Assembly (NCBI RefSeq): GCF_022539315.1
Contig: NC_066313.1
Coordinates: 31,347,059-31,411,058 of the forward strand
Source of the DNA: Serinus canaria
Taxonomy: Eukaryota; Chordata; Aves; Passeriformes; Fringillidae
DNA length: 64,000 nucleotides
Direction: 5' to 3'
Position numbers and translations under genes: made by a program. The notes beneath the pieces were generated by a model. The model saw only the letters and a program-made list of their open reading frames with translations, searched no databases and was not told where the DNA came from. Each line of letters opens with the position of its first letter. The stretch's first letter is position 1. This document shows, in pieces, positions 49,416 through 59,331 of this stretch.

Positions 49416-50199
49416 TATAGAATCATGCAATCATAGAATTCCTAAGGTTGAAAAAGACATTTAGAATCACTATTCCAATCACCAACATAATAACTACCAC
49501 CATGCTCACCATACCACCTGGGTGCCATAGCTGCACTTTTTTTTACACTTCAAGGGATGATGCCATCACTGCCCTGGGCAGTCTGTTCTAATGGTTCTTA
49601 ACAAAAAGTTTGCCTAATCATATCTAATCTCAACCTCCCCTGGCACAGTTTGAGGCCATTTTCTGTTGTCCCACCACTTGTTACCCAGGAGAGCAGACCA
49701 ACCCCACCTCACTACAACCTCCTTTCAGGCAGCTGTAGAGTGTAAGCTGCCCCCCTGAGCATCCTTTCTTCAGGCTGAACACCCCCAGCTCGCTCAGCCA
49801 CTCCTCAACAGGCTTGGGCTCCAGACCCTTCCCCGGTCTGCTGCCCTTCTCTGCCCACACTCCAGCATCTCAGTGACTTTCTTGTAGTGAGGGACCCAGA
49901 AATGAACATAGAACTCAAGGTTCCAATGCCATGGAGGTGACCATTGCCCTGGTCCTACTGGCCAGAGTATTGCTGATACTCTGGCCAGTAGGACACACAG
50001 GTCCAAAAGCTACTGGCCTTTCTGGATACCTGGGCATATGCTGGCTTAAGATCTTCTACTGTTGACTATCATCGCCAGGTCCTTTTCTGCTAGACAGCTT
50101 TCCAGCCACCCTGCCCCCAGCCTTTAGCACTGCCTGGGGTTGCTTTGACCCAACAGGAGGACCTGGCACTTCACCTTGTCAAAGCACATACAGTTGGCT
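49416..50199 (-). mobile_element. CR1 LINE 3' half, about 780 bp, with an internal perfect hairpin
   Basis: This is the longest CR1 copy in the window, on the complementary strand. The plus strand begins ATAGAATCATGCAATCATAG and passes through the ordered CR1 blocks: GACATTTAGAATCAC, the TGCCCTGGGCAGTCTGTTC block, CAGGCTGAACACCCCCAGCT, CCCACACTCCAGCATCTCAG, GGACCTGGCACTTCACCTTG, ending near CATACAGTTGGC. This covers the 3' untranslated region and the ORF2 C-terminal third. It is 5'-truncated and has many stops. Inside it, 49953-49993 forms an 18-bp perfect inverted repeat that the CR1 family does not normally have. Confidence 0.95.
49953..49993. repeat. Perfect 18-bp inverted repeat inside CR1
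   Basis: TCCTACTGGCCAGAGTAT (49953-49970), loop TGCTG, then its exact reverse complement (49976-49993). As I recall avian CR1 here, the left arm and loop are normal family sequence, while the right arm would be a different, only partly complementary sequence (ATACAGGCCAGGA-like). The right arm seems to have been rewritten using the left arm as template. Confidence 0.9.
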
Positions 50200-50504
50200 T
50201 TTCTCTTATCAGTCCTGGTCTAACTTTTAGTGCAGCATAGCTCATAATGATCAACTCGCTGAATTCAGCATGAAAACATTATAAGAATAGCTACATCAGA
50301 GGGTCAAACTAATCAAGTATTTTATACTTTGCCATGCATCTCATAAGGAAATGTGACTTGTTGCCACAATTTATGTCACAGTCAAGAAAGACATGACACA
50401 CAGCATATCACTTTACAATTTCAGAAAGCTTCAGCCTATACAGAGTAACACCACACCACATCAGAAACCTTCAGGCATCTGCCCTTCTTGTTCTTTAGCC
50501 CAGC

Positions 50505-50512
50505 CTTTTATA
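50505..50512 (-). promoter_or_regulatory. TATA box on the complementary strand
   Basis: TATAAAAG on the minus strand in a GC-rich context (GGGTATAAAAGGCTGGG). It sits downstream of the 74-bp tandem repeats in the sense of that strand, where a core promoter would be expected if this is an LTR U3/R junction. Confidence 0.5.
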
Positions 50513-50578
50513 CCCTTATTGTTCATGCACTGCACCTGTGTGCCCTCTGCTCCCTTTGTGACTGGCCAGTGCACCTGG

Positions 50579-50874
50579 GCACTCCCTGTCTCATTACCCC
50601 AATGCTGCTCACCTGCCCTGCAGAGCTGTGGCCATTGGGGATGAGGCTCAGTGCACTCCCTGTCTCGTTACCCCAATGCTGCTCACCTGCCCTGCAGAGC
50701 TGTGGCCATTGGGGATGAGGCTCAGTGCACTCCCTGTCTCGTTACCCCAATGCTGCTCACCTGCCCTGCACAGCTGTGGCCATTGGGGATGAGGCTCAGT
50801 GCACTCCCTGTCTCGTTACCCCAATGCTGCTCACCTGCCCTGCACAGCTGTGGCCATTGGGGATGAGGCTTGGC
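50579..50874. repeat. Four tandem 74-bp repeats
   Basis: Units start at 50579, 50653, 50727 and 50801 (GCACTCCCTGTCTC...), each 74 bases. The first has CATTACC where the others have CGTTACC. Units one and two have CAGAGCTG where three and four have CACAGCTG. The last unit diverges in its final four bases. The period is not a multiple of three and no frame meets a stop, so overlapping frames of 60-90 codons appear in several phases. These are repeat artefacts. On the minus strand each unit holds CCCAATGGCC and a CAGGTG E-box. Confidence 0.98.
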
Positions 50875-50999
50875 TGCAGCCCCACTCCCAGTTACTACAA
50901 GCTGTGTTCCTATCACTTGTGCAATTGCTCTGTCTTTCCAGGGTCTGTCTTCTCTCTAAAATTACTGAGTGTACTCACTTTCAACAAACTCGTCTAGTG

Positions 51000-51080
51000 T
51001 GAGGCCTCCCTGCCCAGTGCAGGGGTTTGGAACTGGATGATGTTTAAAGTTCCTTCCAGCCCAAACCATTCAATGAATCT
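51000..51080 (+). mobile_element. CR1 LINE 3' tail, about 80 bp
   Basis: The plus-orientation phrase CCCTGCCCAGTGCAGGGG, TTTGGAACTGGATGATG, TTTAAAGTTCCTTCCAGCCC, AAACCATTCAATGAATC is the terminal part of CR1. It borders the GC-rich repeat segment on its left. Confidence 0.92.
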
Positions 51081-53098
51081 CTGAAAGTGCAGAGCTAATA
51101 AATTTTTAGTCTGGGGGGAAAGTGCAACTGAGAAGAAAGATACAAGATCATCTACCATATTTTTATTCCTCTCCAAATGCCTACAATGATGAAAAAGTTG
51201 AAAAAGGAGCTCAATGCCTAGATTTTTTTTTCTCTCCTATTAAACCAGTTATATAAGTTGACCTATCAACATATACATTTCTCACAGCCTTTTGTAACAT
51301 TTGCTGTGTCACTGCACAAGGGGCATTGTTGAGGATCAGAGGTATTCAGTGAGAGGTAACATAAAAGAGAAAAAAGGTGCTGGGATTGCTGTAGTCATGA
51401 CAGGAAAATCAACTAAGCTGTGGCATAATTCTATCTGAAATCATCTTTTGTTAGTTCTGCTACTTGTGTACTTTTTGAAATTCTCGCTCGTGTTGGCATG
51501 AGATTTTCACATCAAAACTTACTTTAAAAAAATTTAGGAAAAATACAAAGAAACAAAGCCCTGTAATTAAGACGAAAGAGAGGAAATCATGAGACGCGAA
51601 ATCTTATTTAGATTCTATCTCTATCTGCTTTGGGCAAATTGTGTACCATCTTTTGAAGACACAGAACTTTAATAAGGAAACACCACTGTATTAGTATCCC
51701 ACATCATTTTCCACTGGGCTATTTAGGAAATTGCTGAGAATACAGGCAAATGCTGTTATATTTCACTTTTGAAGCACAGGTTGCATGTTGTGACATTTAC
51801 TGAGGGCTTTTTCAGAGCAAAGCTGCAAGTTATTCATCTGTTGATATTTTTAAAGTTTTGCGTTGAGGAGACTGCTCTGCAGGAAACATGATTTATCCTG
51901 TGGCTGCATGAATTCTGCTCTGCTGGATACACACAGGGATGGGAGGGGACCTACAGTGTTTGCTGCAGCACAGACACATTTATGCTTCAAAACAATGTTG
52001 CTTTCCTAACAATTTATATATGAAATTTAGAAAATATATGAGAGAAATTGTTAGTCTATGTGAAGAAAGCTGCTAGAAAATGCTAATCCTGATAGGCTTC
52101 TGAGGTAGCTCATGGGGAATCAGAAAATATATTTGTGAGACATATTATCTTGAATGTTTAAGGTTACCAGCATGAACACTGTCCAAATTAATGGATTGTC
52201 CAGGGAAGTGAAACAAATTTGCCATGACAGGCTAAAAGATAAAACCTTGTTTACAGAAATTCCGAAGTTTACATTGAATGAATTGCCAGATGAATAAGAA
52301 ATAAATCAGACAAGAATTATTATGGTATGATGGATGCCATCTGTAGGGTATAAGCACCATCATCTGGAAAAGTGCTGTCTTCAGGGTTTATGAGAACTTG
52401 GGCAGAAACATCTACAGATAGGTTTTATGCCACAGTCAGCATGCCTAGCAATCAGGAACACACAAAGCTTTAAAACTGGAAAGCTTCTCAGTTTGTCCCC
52501 AGACACTGACACGGTAGTAAATCCCTTGATAAATTTATTTGCAAGTGGCACCAATTTTTATAATTTTCATAACTTTCCCTGAGGTGTTAGATTCTTGTAG
52601 CTGTTGCAGTTAACTTCCGGTCTGCTTTTCTGTCAACCCGCTTGATATCACTGAAATCTTATGCCATGTGTTGTGACTCTGATTGCCAGAAAGATTAAGG
52701 TCTGATAACTGATTACTGTACCTACTGGGCCAAAAAAAAAGAGAAAAAAAGGCCCAAAAAACAAAAAAAAAAAAACAAAAAAAAAAAAAAGGTCAGATAA
52801 GCCATTACCTATAAAGTCTTTAACTATCTGACCAGTAGGACTCGACCACATAACCTGAATTTTTTGGGTATGTTTACAAGATGCTGCAGGAATTTCTGAT
52901 TTTTAAACAAAATAAATTCAAAAACACACAAAAGTTTATCTTCTGAGATCTGACCAAAGGAGAGGCAAGGAAGAGGAAGTATTGCTCCTTCCAAATGTTG
53001 AGAATCATTCTCCTTCTGATATCTGACTGTCAGTTCTGTGGCAGTCTTATGGTGTGGCAACCTTGGCACTTCTGCAGTAAAATTTGGCTATTATACAT
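51081..53098. other. Unique AT-rich sequence with an A-rich T-free tract
   Basis: No gene was found. Positions 52727-52792 contain no T, mostly A runs broken by single C, GAG or GGCCC. The tract is flanked by the inverted words CCTACTGG (about 52720) and CCAGTAGG (about 52831). Confidence 0.55.
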
Positions 53099-53285
53099 AA
53101 TGATAGAATAATAGGATTGTTTATGTTGGAAAATACTTCTAAGATCATCAAGTCCAGCTGCTAATCCAACCCCACCAAACCCTCCTCTAAATCATGTTGC
53201 CACATCTCATGTCTTTTAAATACCTCTGGGGATGATGAGCCCTCAGTTCCCTGTTCTAGTGCTTGATTACACTTTCCATGAAGAC
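53099..53285 (-). mobile_element. CR1 LINE 3' end, divergent
   Basis: The complementary-strand tail of the TTTATGTTGGAAAATAC type continues through CTAAGATCATCAAGTCCAGC, CTAAATCATGTTGCCACATC, ATGTCTTTTAAATACCTCTG, GGGATGATGA and ends near CTTTCCATGAAGACC. It is the same CR1 subtype as 34371-34545. Non-coding. Confidence 0.93.
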
Positions 53286-56200
53286 CTGTACCCTGGGGCT
53301 GTTTCCTTGTCCTAGGAATACAGGAATGCAGGAATTCAGAGGCAAGGGATCTTGAATAACTACACAGACATAGTTGAAGATATAGGAAATATCCACAAGA
53401 CTGAAGTTTCAAGGATCAAAGTTGGATATTTTGCCTGCCTGATATTCCTACAATTTACAGTCAATAGAGGATTCAGAGTCTTCCAGATTAGCCTCCAAAA
53501 TTTAACTCAGTGAATTGCTTTAGAAAATCCCAACCCTCTTCACCAGTAATATGTAGCTCAGGGAGACAAGCCAACTGAATTCCCTCAGTTGGTCACACAG
53601 AGGTAGATGAGCATGCCTTTGGCCATCTGTGGCAAACAGACATTGCAGTGTTGGATAAAAACATGCAGCTGTTCAAGCCTCCCAAAAAAAGCCAGGTCTT
53701 GAAGGTAACCAGCAATGGTGATACCACAGCTACCCTGTATGCTGCAGAAAAGATACACTTGCTGGGGAGATGAGCAAACTGTCTATAGAGTATTTAAAGA
53801 AATGTCAGTTATTGTTTTGAAACAATTGTACTATCTGCTTTACAGTGCAGAAGCAGGTTAAAAACCAAAAATCAAAGGCAGGGACATCAGTAAAGAAATG
53901 CTCAAAGTGACTTTTGTGTGAAGGTTTACAATGAAGATGAGACTTTATTGAAACAACAGTGAACAAGTGAGCATCCAAGGAAGGTGCCTGTGAGGAAGAG
54001 AGAAAAATCTGAGGGATTCTTTTCAGTCTATGAACACTCATGAAGTCAACTAAACTTCTAAAGATAGACTATTCTAATAGCCATATATCTTAAGGTCACC
54101 ATCCTGATTTGGCCAATCACATATTCTTACAAAAAATCTTGAGTCTATGATAAATGATTCATGCCTCTAGTCAATGTACGTGCTGAAGATGTTATAGGAA
54201 AATAGAGTGTGGGAGAAAAAAATTTCATATTTTGGGGATAATATGTCCATAGATTTTATTGAGAAGCTGCTTTCTTCATCCTTTTGGTTATAAGGAACCC
54301 TAAGCATGTGATGAATACCTCTAAGCAGAAACCTTGTTTTCAGCTGGACATATGATTTACCACTTATTTTTTTTTAATTTGAGCTCAAATGTAATAGCTG
54401 AAAACACTCCTATCCTTTCTGTATTTTAAAAAACCTCTCACTTCCTTATAGCCTCAGTATGAGAAAGTTAAAGGCATTTGCTAAACTGCTTTTTCTTAAA
54501 CACTTAGAGAAAGCCTAAGGAAAGCTTTCAATGCAATGTCCCTGAAATATAATCCCACTCTTTATGATGGTAAAACTAGAGATAACAATATGGCTTGCCT
54601 TAAAATGTGACTTTACTTACTATCGTGAATTTGCGCAAATGGTTTGGATATTTTATATGTGCTTAGTTTTACAATATTCAGCTATACTGGCTGGCAAAAA
54701 GTATAGCTAAAACTAAAATATATACAATAGCAAAGACAGGAGTATTTTTTCTGATTTACCTTGATTTATTGAGATTCTGAGACATACTGTATTTGGAGAT
54801 TTTCAGAAAGACATCATTACTTTTAAAACCACTGGATATTGTAATTGTATTTTGGATGACTCTGACCAATGCAGCATTTACAGACACTTCCTAACATTGG
54901 AGAGCTGGAAGGCCATAAAGAGGAGGGTGAGATGAGGTTAAAAAAAAAATCCTTTCTGGATAAAGCAGATTTTTTTTAAATGAAGGCATTAATTTAATGT
55001 ACTAGTTTTGATGTCACGGTAAAAATTTGAAAAAAAATATTAAATAAAATATTTAATTAATGCAGGTCCTTTTATATTGCTAGAATAGAATCATCAATGC
55101 TCACTTCCTCTCACTGTTCACTGAGCTACAAGAAACTTGCCCTGCTTTTTCATGGCTTGTTTCTACCTCTGGCCACATCTCCATGGATATGTCTGCATTA
55201 GGTTTTGTGAGAAGGCACAGACTGGTTCAGGTTTTTGACTGAGGGAACCAAGAGGTGTGAAGTCAGTGCAAGACTATAAATTATGCATTCATTCTGAGTA
55301 ATATAACACTGTGTTTTATTTGTGTTTAGGGGAGTCTGCAAAGCCAGAACTATAACCTGGTGCTCAAAATATCCAATTCATAGATTTTGCAGTACTTAAT
55401 AGAATCCTGTTTTCTGTGTTCCTGGGGAGCAGGTTTATAAAGGCCATAGTTCATACAGAGGCCCTTGATTTTTATGGCAAGACTCTTTTATAATTTTTTT
55501 TTTTCCAGAGTGTAAATCTTCATGCAGTCACTAAACATGCATTAGCTCATGGTTTTCAAGCCTGTTCACTTAGATTATGACAGTGAACAACATTCATTAC
55601 AGTTCACAGAGGAGTTTCACATAAAGGTGTTCAGGCAGATTTATTCTTCACTCATTCAAACTTGAAATAAACCATATCAAGTACACAGAAAGCAATATAT
55701 TGTGTCTTCGTGGCTAAAGGTCATTGGTTTGCCTCCGTTAAGACATGGGAAGCAATCCTAACAAAGTTGTCACATTTTCAAGCCATATTTACTGGACCTA
55801 ATCTTCTTTGAACCGTGTCACTGCTGCTGAAATAAACAAGGGCATGGTTGTCAAGGACTTTTAATTTTCACTGACAGCTGTCAAAGGGTCTTTCTTAGAC
55901 ACCAGTCATATTTTAGATAAGAATATACAGTTTCAGGCTTCATGCTGGCCACAGAACATGAGCAGTTGTGATTGAAGATGCTCTCACTTCCTGAGTTTAA
56001 TTTGAAAACATAAATGGAAAATTGGATTTTATGGTTCAAAAAAGATAGAAACAGATAACAATAATGTCCAGTTTATTTATTGCTTTTATCAATTGGTATT
56101 TATTTTATAAAGTAGCTGAAACATTGTTCTAGCTCAAAGCAGTGAGATTGGACTTTTTTATACCATGAATCTCCTATGCACTTTTAAGAAGGGGCAATGA

Positions 56201-59200
56201 ACTACACAAAACCAAAGCCAAGGCTGTCAAACATCAGGCTGGAAGGGCCTCCCCAAGGCAATGATTAATGGTGCATGGAAATAAAGTGACAGATGACCAC
56301 TAACTTTGAAGGGGTTTGCTTTATGGTTCTAAAAATGCTTCCATGAACCACAGGGAAGATGCATGGTGCAGGATTTTGCTACAAGCTCAAAGACTGGTGC
56401 ATGAAACAAGAGAAAGTATAACACTTTCAGTTATGTTTCTCTTCAGTTTTTTCATCTTCTTAACTTAATAAAGGAATTTGGAGCCATCTGCAAATAAGAA
56501 TTGGGGCGGGGGGGGCTAAAGGAAAAATAAAATGAGTTAATACAAAGCAGACATTTGATATTTATGAAATTAAATTTTTATGCTCATCCCTCACCTTCTG
56601 CCCCTTGCAATTCATATTTCTGCCTTGTAGTCTACAGTATCATTCCAAGATTGGCAAAGGAATCACTTGTTTCTGAAGGAGCCCACGGATGCACCATAGA
56701 GGCAAAGATTTAGGAAATGCTGAAGGAAGACAAATGGAAGAGACCTGAAGGAAAATTGAACACAGTTTCTTTCTACAGCTCAGAGTTAATTGGCAAGAAA
56801 TGAAGGCAGACTTATCCAAATACTCCATGTTTCTCAAAGCACATTACAGAAAAAAATTCTCCTTTCTACAGAAGATTTCTTGTCTATGGCTTCAAAGACC
56901 TTGTACTGGAGTGGGCATGTCTTCACAGCTACATAAATTCCACAGCTCAGTTCTTCCCTTTACATCTGAAAGAAAAAGTACCTCTGAGCCAAAAAACGAC
57001 CTGTGGAAAGCCAGGTCCCAGAAGAATCACTCAGAAGACACAACACCAAGACTAGAATAAAAAGAGGCAGAACTCCTGACAGACATGACTCATATATATA
57101 TATAATTTCTAAGCTGTTGTACTGGTGAACCAAGATGAGAATTTGCAGGTATGCAACAGAAAAAATGCAAGTTATGAATCCATCTTTAAAAGCAAAATTA
57201 TTCTTTAACATAAGAGATATTGACAAACATAGAAACTTCTAAGGGAAAATATAGAGGATATAGTTTTTAGCTGCAATATTGACTAAAATAGTAATGAGAA
57301 ATTAAAGTTTAAGTAGTGTCTGTTTTCCCAGAACCTGTAAGAACAGTGTTATACTTGCTCTAGAGAAGAATGAAAATGATACTTAACAAGAATTGTTGGG
57401 TTTTTTAAAATCAAGAATATAATTTTATATATAAAATACACTGTCTTCATTCTAGAAATACTTGTATCATTTTGTTGTGTTTTGTTTTGTTTTCTGAGAA
57501 TGTAGTACATAATCTTTGGCTACTAGACACATAGGTCTTTTAGAAAGTATTTCTTGTTCATCTAAACCAGGTTTATTGTTTGATTTTTTCCCAAAAATTT
57601 AATTTATTAAGCCATTTTCTAGAGCAAAACAGCAAAAAAGGTGTTTATATAATGTCACGGTTCACTGTAGTAAACTCCATTTTTGCTATGCAGTGAGAAA
57701 TACATTTGCCTACAGAACTGATCTGCTCCCTCTGGACAAAGCTGAACCTCTCTTTATTTTCACAGGGCTGACTGAAGTGTCTTTATTCTGTAGGTGTCAC
57801 TGAAATTAAGCTGTTAAGTGCACATATGTACTCAGACACATCCTATAGCACACTTAGCATTATTAAAACTATTAATGATGGCAACCTCTTTGCAACCCAG
57901 ATTAGCTCATGGCCAGGGGAAGATGCTAGTAACTCAGAGTTCTTGTTTGCTTATCTTTTTGTGGTTTTCTGTTCTGTTTTGTTTTGTTTACTTTCTTCAC
58001 TAGGACAGCCTGATCTATCATCAGGTTTTGAGCCACTCTAATTCACATACAGCCACAAGTTGGGAGAACAAAAGATTACCTTTGGCTCCTGAACTGTTAT
58101 ATTTTCAGTAGCTTTACTATTATTGGAGGGTAAGCCTTGTACTTGGTAAGCAGATCCCATCATGTTTTTGGTTCTTTCTATCATTTTAGTGGAAAAATTT
58201 GGAGTAGAATTTCTCAGAAGGAGCAAAACAGACCCTTAAAAGATATAATTGTAAGAACAGCCCTAAAAATTTGAAAGTATAATTCTTAGTGAGAACATTA
58301 CGTTATATTCAATGACAGATTAACTGGCTATGCCCATATATATATATATGACAGTGAAGGTTTCTGTATTCAAAAACATTATGCTGTTTTTCCGATTAAT
58401 GAGGTCAAAGGTATATTCTGCATGTACCTCTACTTACTTTGACATTGTTATTTTCCAGGTAGTTAGGCTGCAAATAACATAATAAGCCTTTTACTTACCC
58501 CTGTTTGTGCATATTTCAGAACAATGGGCAAGCAAGAATATATTTTGTTATTTTGCAACCATCATGCTGCATTAATATCACGCTGTGTAGCACTCAGTGT
58601 AACAATGTGAGGCAACAAAAGGTCAGGAGTGCTCTTTAAGTCTTCACAGAAGTTTAGGAGCTGGTGATGAATAAGTCAGCAAAGGAAAATTGTATTGGTA
58701 TGAACTACCATACCCAGAAGGTGTTTGGTATGCATTGAGCTTTAAAGGTGTATGAATCTCAACAGATTCCCAGCAGATCTCCTTCTTTACAACACAGGCA
58801 GCCACCAGTAACTACACTATTGGCAAGTGCAAGAAATATACCATTATATCTTTATGATAATGTCTTACAGACTCTGATTGTGAAGACAGAAATATTAATT
58901 TGGGAAAAACACACAGTGTGTTGAGGGATGTAAACTCAATCCTCCTGATTATGAGAACTTGTTTATTATGTTATTTGTTACTTGTTAATTATGTTTATTT
59001 TTCATACAGCATCATTCTACTGTTACAATACTTCTGCAGCGACATAATTGAAGGACAATTGTAATTCTGCTAAAAGTATATAAAAGAATATTATTGCATC
59101 CATCCAATATTTGTTGCACTGCTATAAAATTCATCTCTTTGCACGTGGGACAATGGGCTGAGTTTATATAATTTCAACTCCAGTTCCCCAGAAGTCCTGC

Positions 59201-59271
59201 CTTTATTCAGTGCTCAGCTAACACAAGGACCTAAGTAACAGAAGATAACTTTCAAACTGGCCTTACATTCA
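53286..59271. other. Unique AT-rich sequence, no gene or transposon seen
   Basis: This is a long stretch without recognised elements. It holds (TTTTG) words near 57474-57500 and 57970-57990, a TA run at 57091-57103 and 58338-58350, and GGCGGGGGGGG at about 56505-56515. The complex, non-repetitive part at about 55560-55960 contains a MEIS/TGIF-type palindrome, listed separately. Open frames (for example 56800-57060) have no known domain. Confidence 0.5.
55872..55883. promoter_or_regulatory. TGACAGCTGTCA palindrome, possible MEIS/PKNOX/TGIF homodimer site
   Basis: A perfect 12-bp palindrome made of two back-to-back TGACAG half-sites. TALE homeodomain proteins (MEIS, PKNOX, TGIF) are known to bind TGACAG and, as dimers, this palindrome. 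It sits in a non-repetitive stretch. One exact site can occur by chance in 64 kb only rarely, but a functional role is inferred. Confidence 0.35.
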
Positions 59272-59331
59272 GCAGGGAATTAGAATACATTACACCATAA
59301 GATTCCTTCCAATTTATATTATTCCATCATT
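59272..59331 (+). mobile_element. CR1 LINE 3' tail, about 60 bp, old
   Basis: GCAGGGAATTAGAATACATTAC followed by ATAAGATTCCTTCCAATTTATATTATTCCATCAT keeps the spacing and key words of the CR1 end (GCAGGGGGTTGGAACTAGATGATC-like, TTCCTTCCAA, ATTCTATGAT). Substitutions are frequent, so the copy is old. Confidence 0.6.

Larger units (their letters stand above)
50351..50990 (-). mobile_element. Possible LTR with repeat-amplified upstream region (boundaries unresolved)
   Basis: Between two CR1 copies lies a GC-rich segment unlike its surroundings. On the complementary strand it has a TATA box, GGTATAAAAGGCTGG (TATAAAAG at 50512-50505). About 65 bases upstream of it are four tandem 74-bp repeats (50579-50874) rich in CCAAT and E-box words. 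A promoter with an amplified upstream enhancer-like repeat is the usual plan of a retroviral U3. Candidate TG/CA ends exist (TGTGAC at 50351, TGTCAC at 50374, TTCAACA near 50988), but no matching target duplication was found and no polyadenylation signal was seen. It could instead be a host promoter-like sequence or a satellite seed. Confidence 0.4.

Noticed and set aside
50393..51002. Five overlapping plus-strand frames of 60-90 codons sharing a repeated peptide
   Set aside because: They are phases of the 74-bp tandem repeat. The period is not divisible by three and no phase has a stop.
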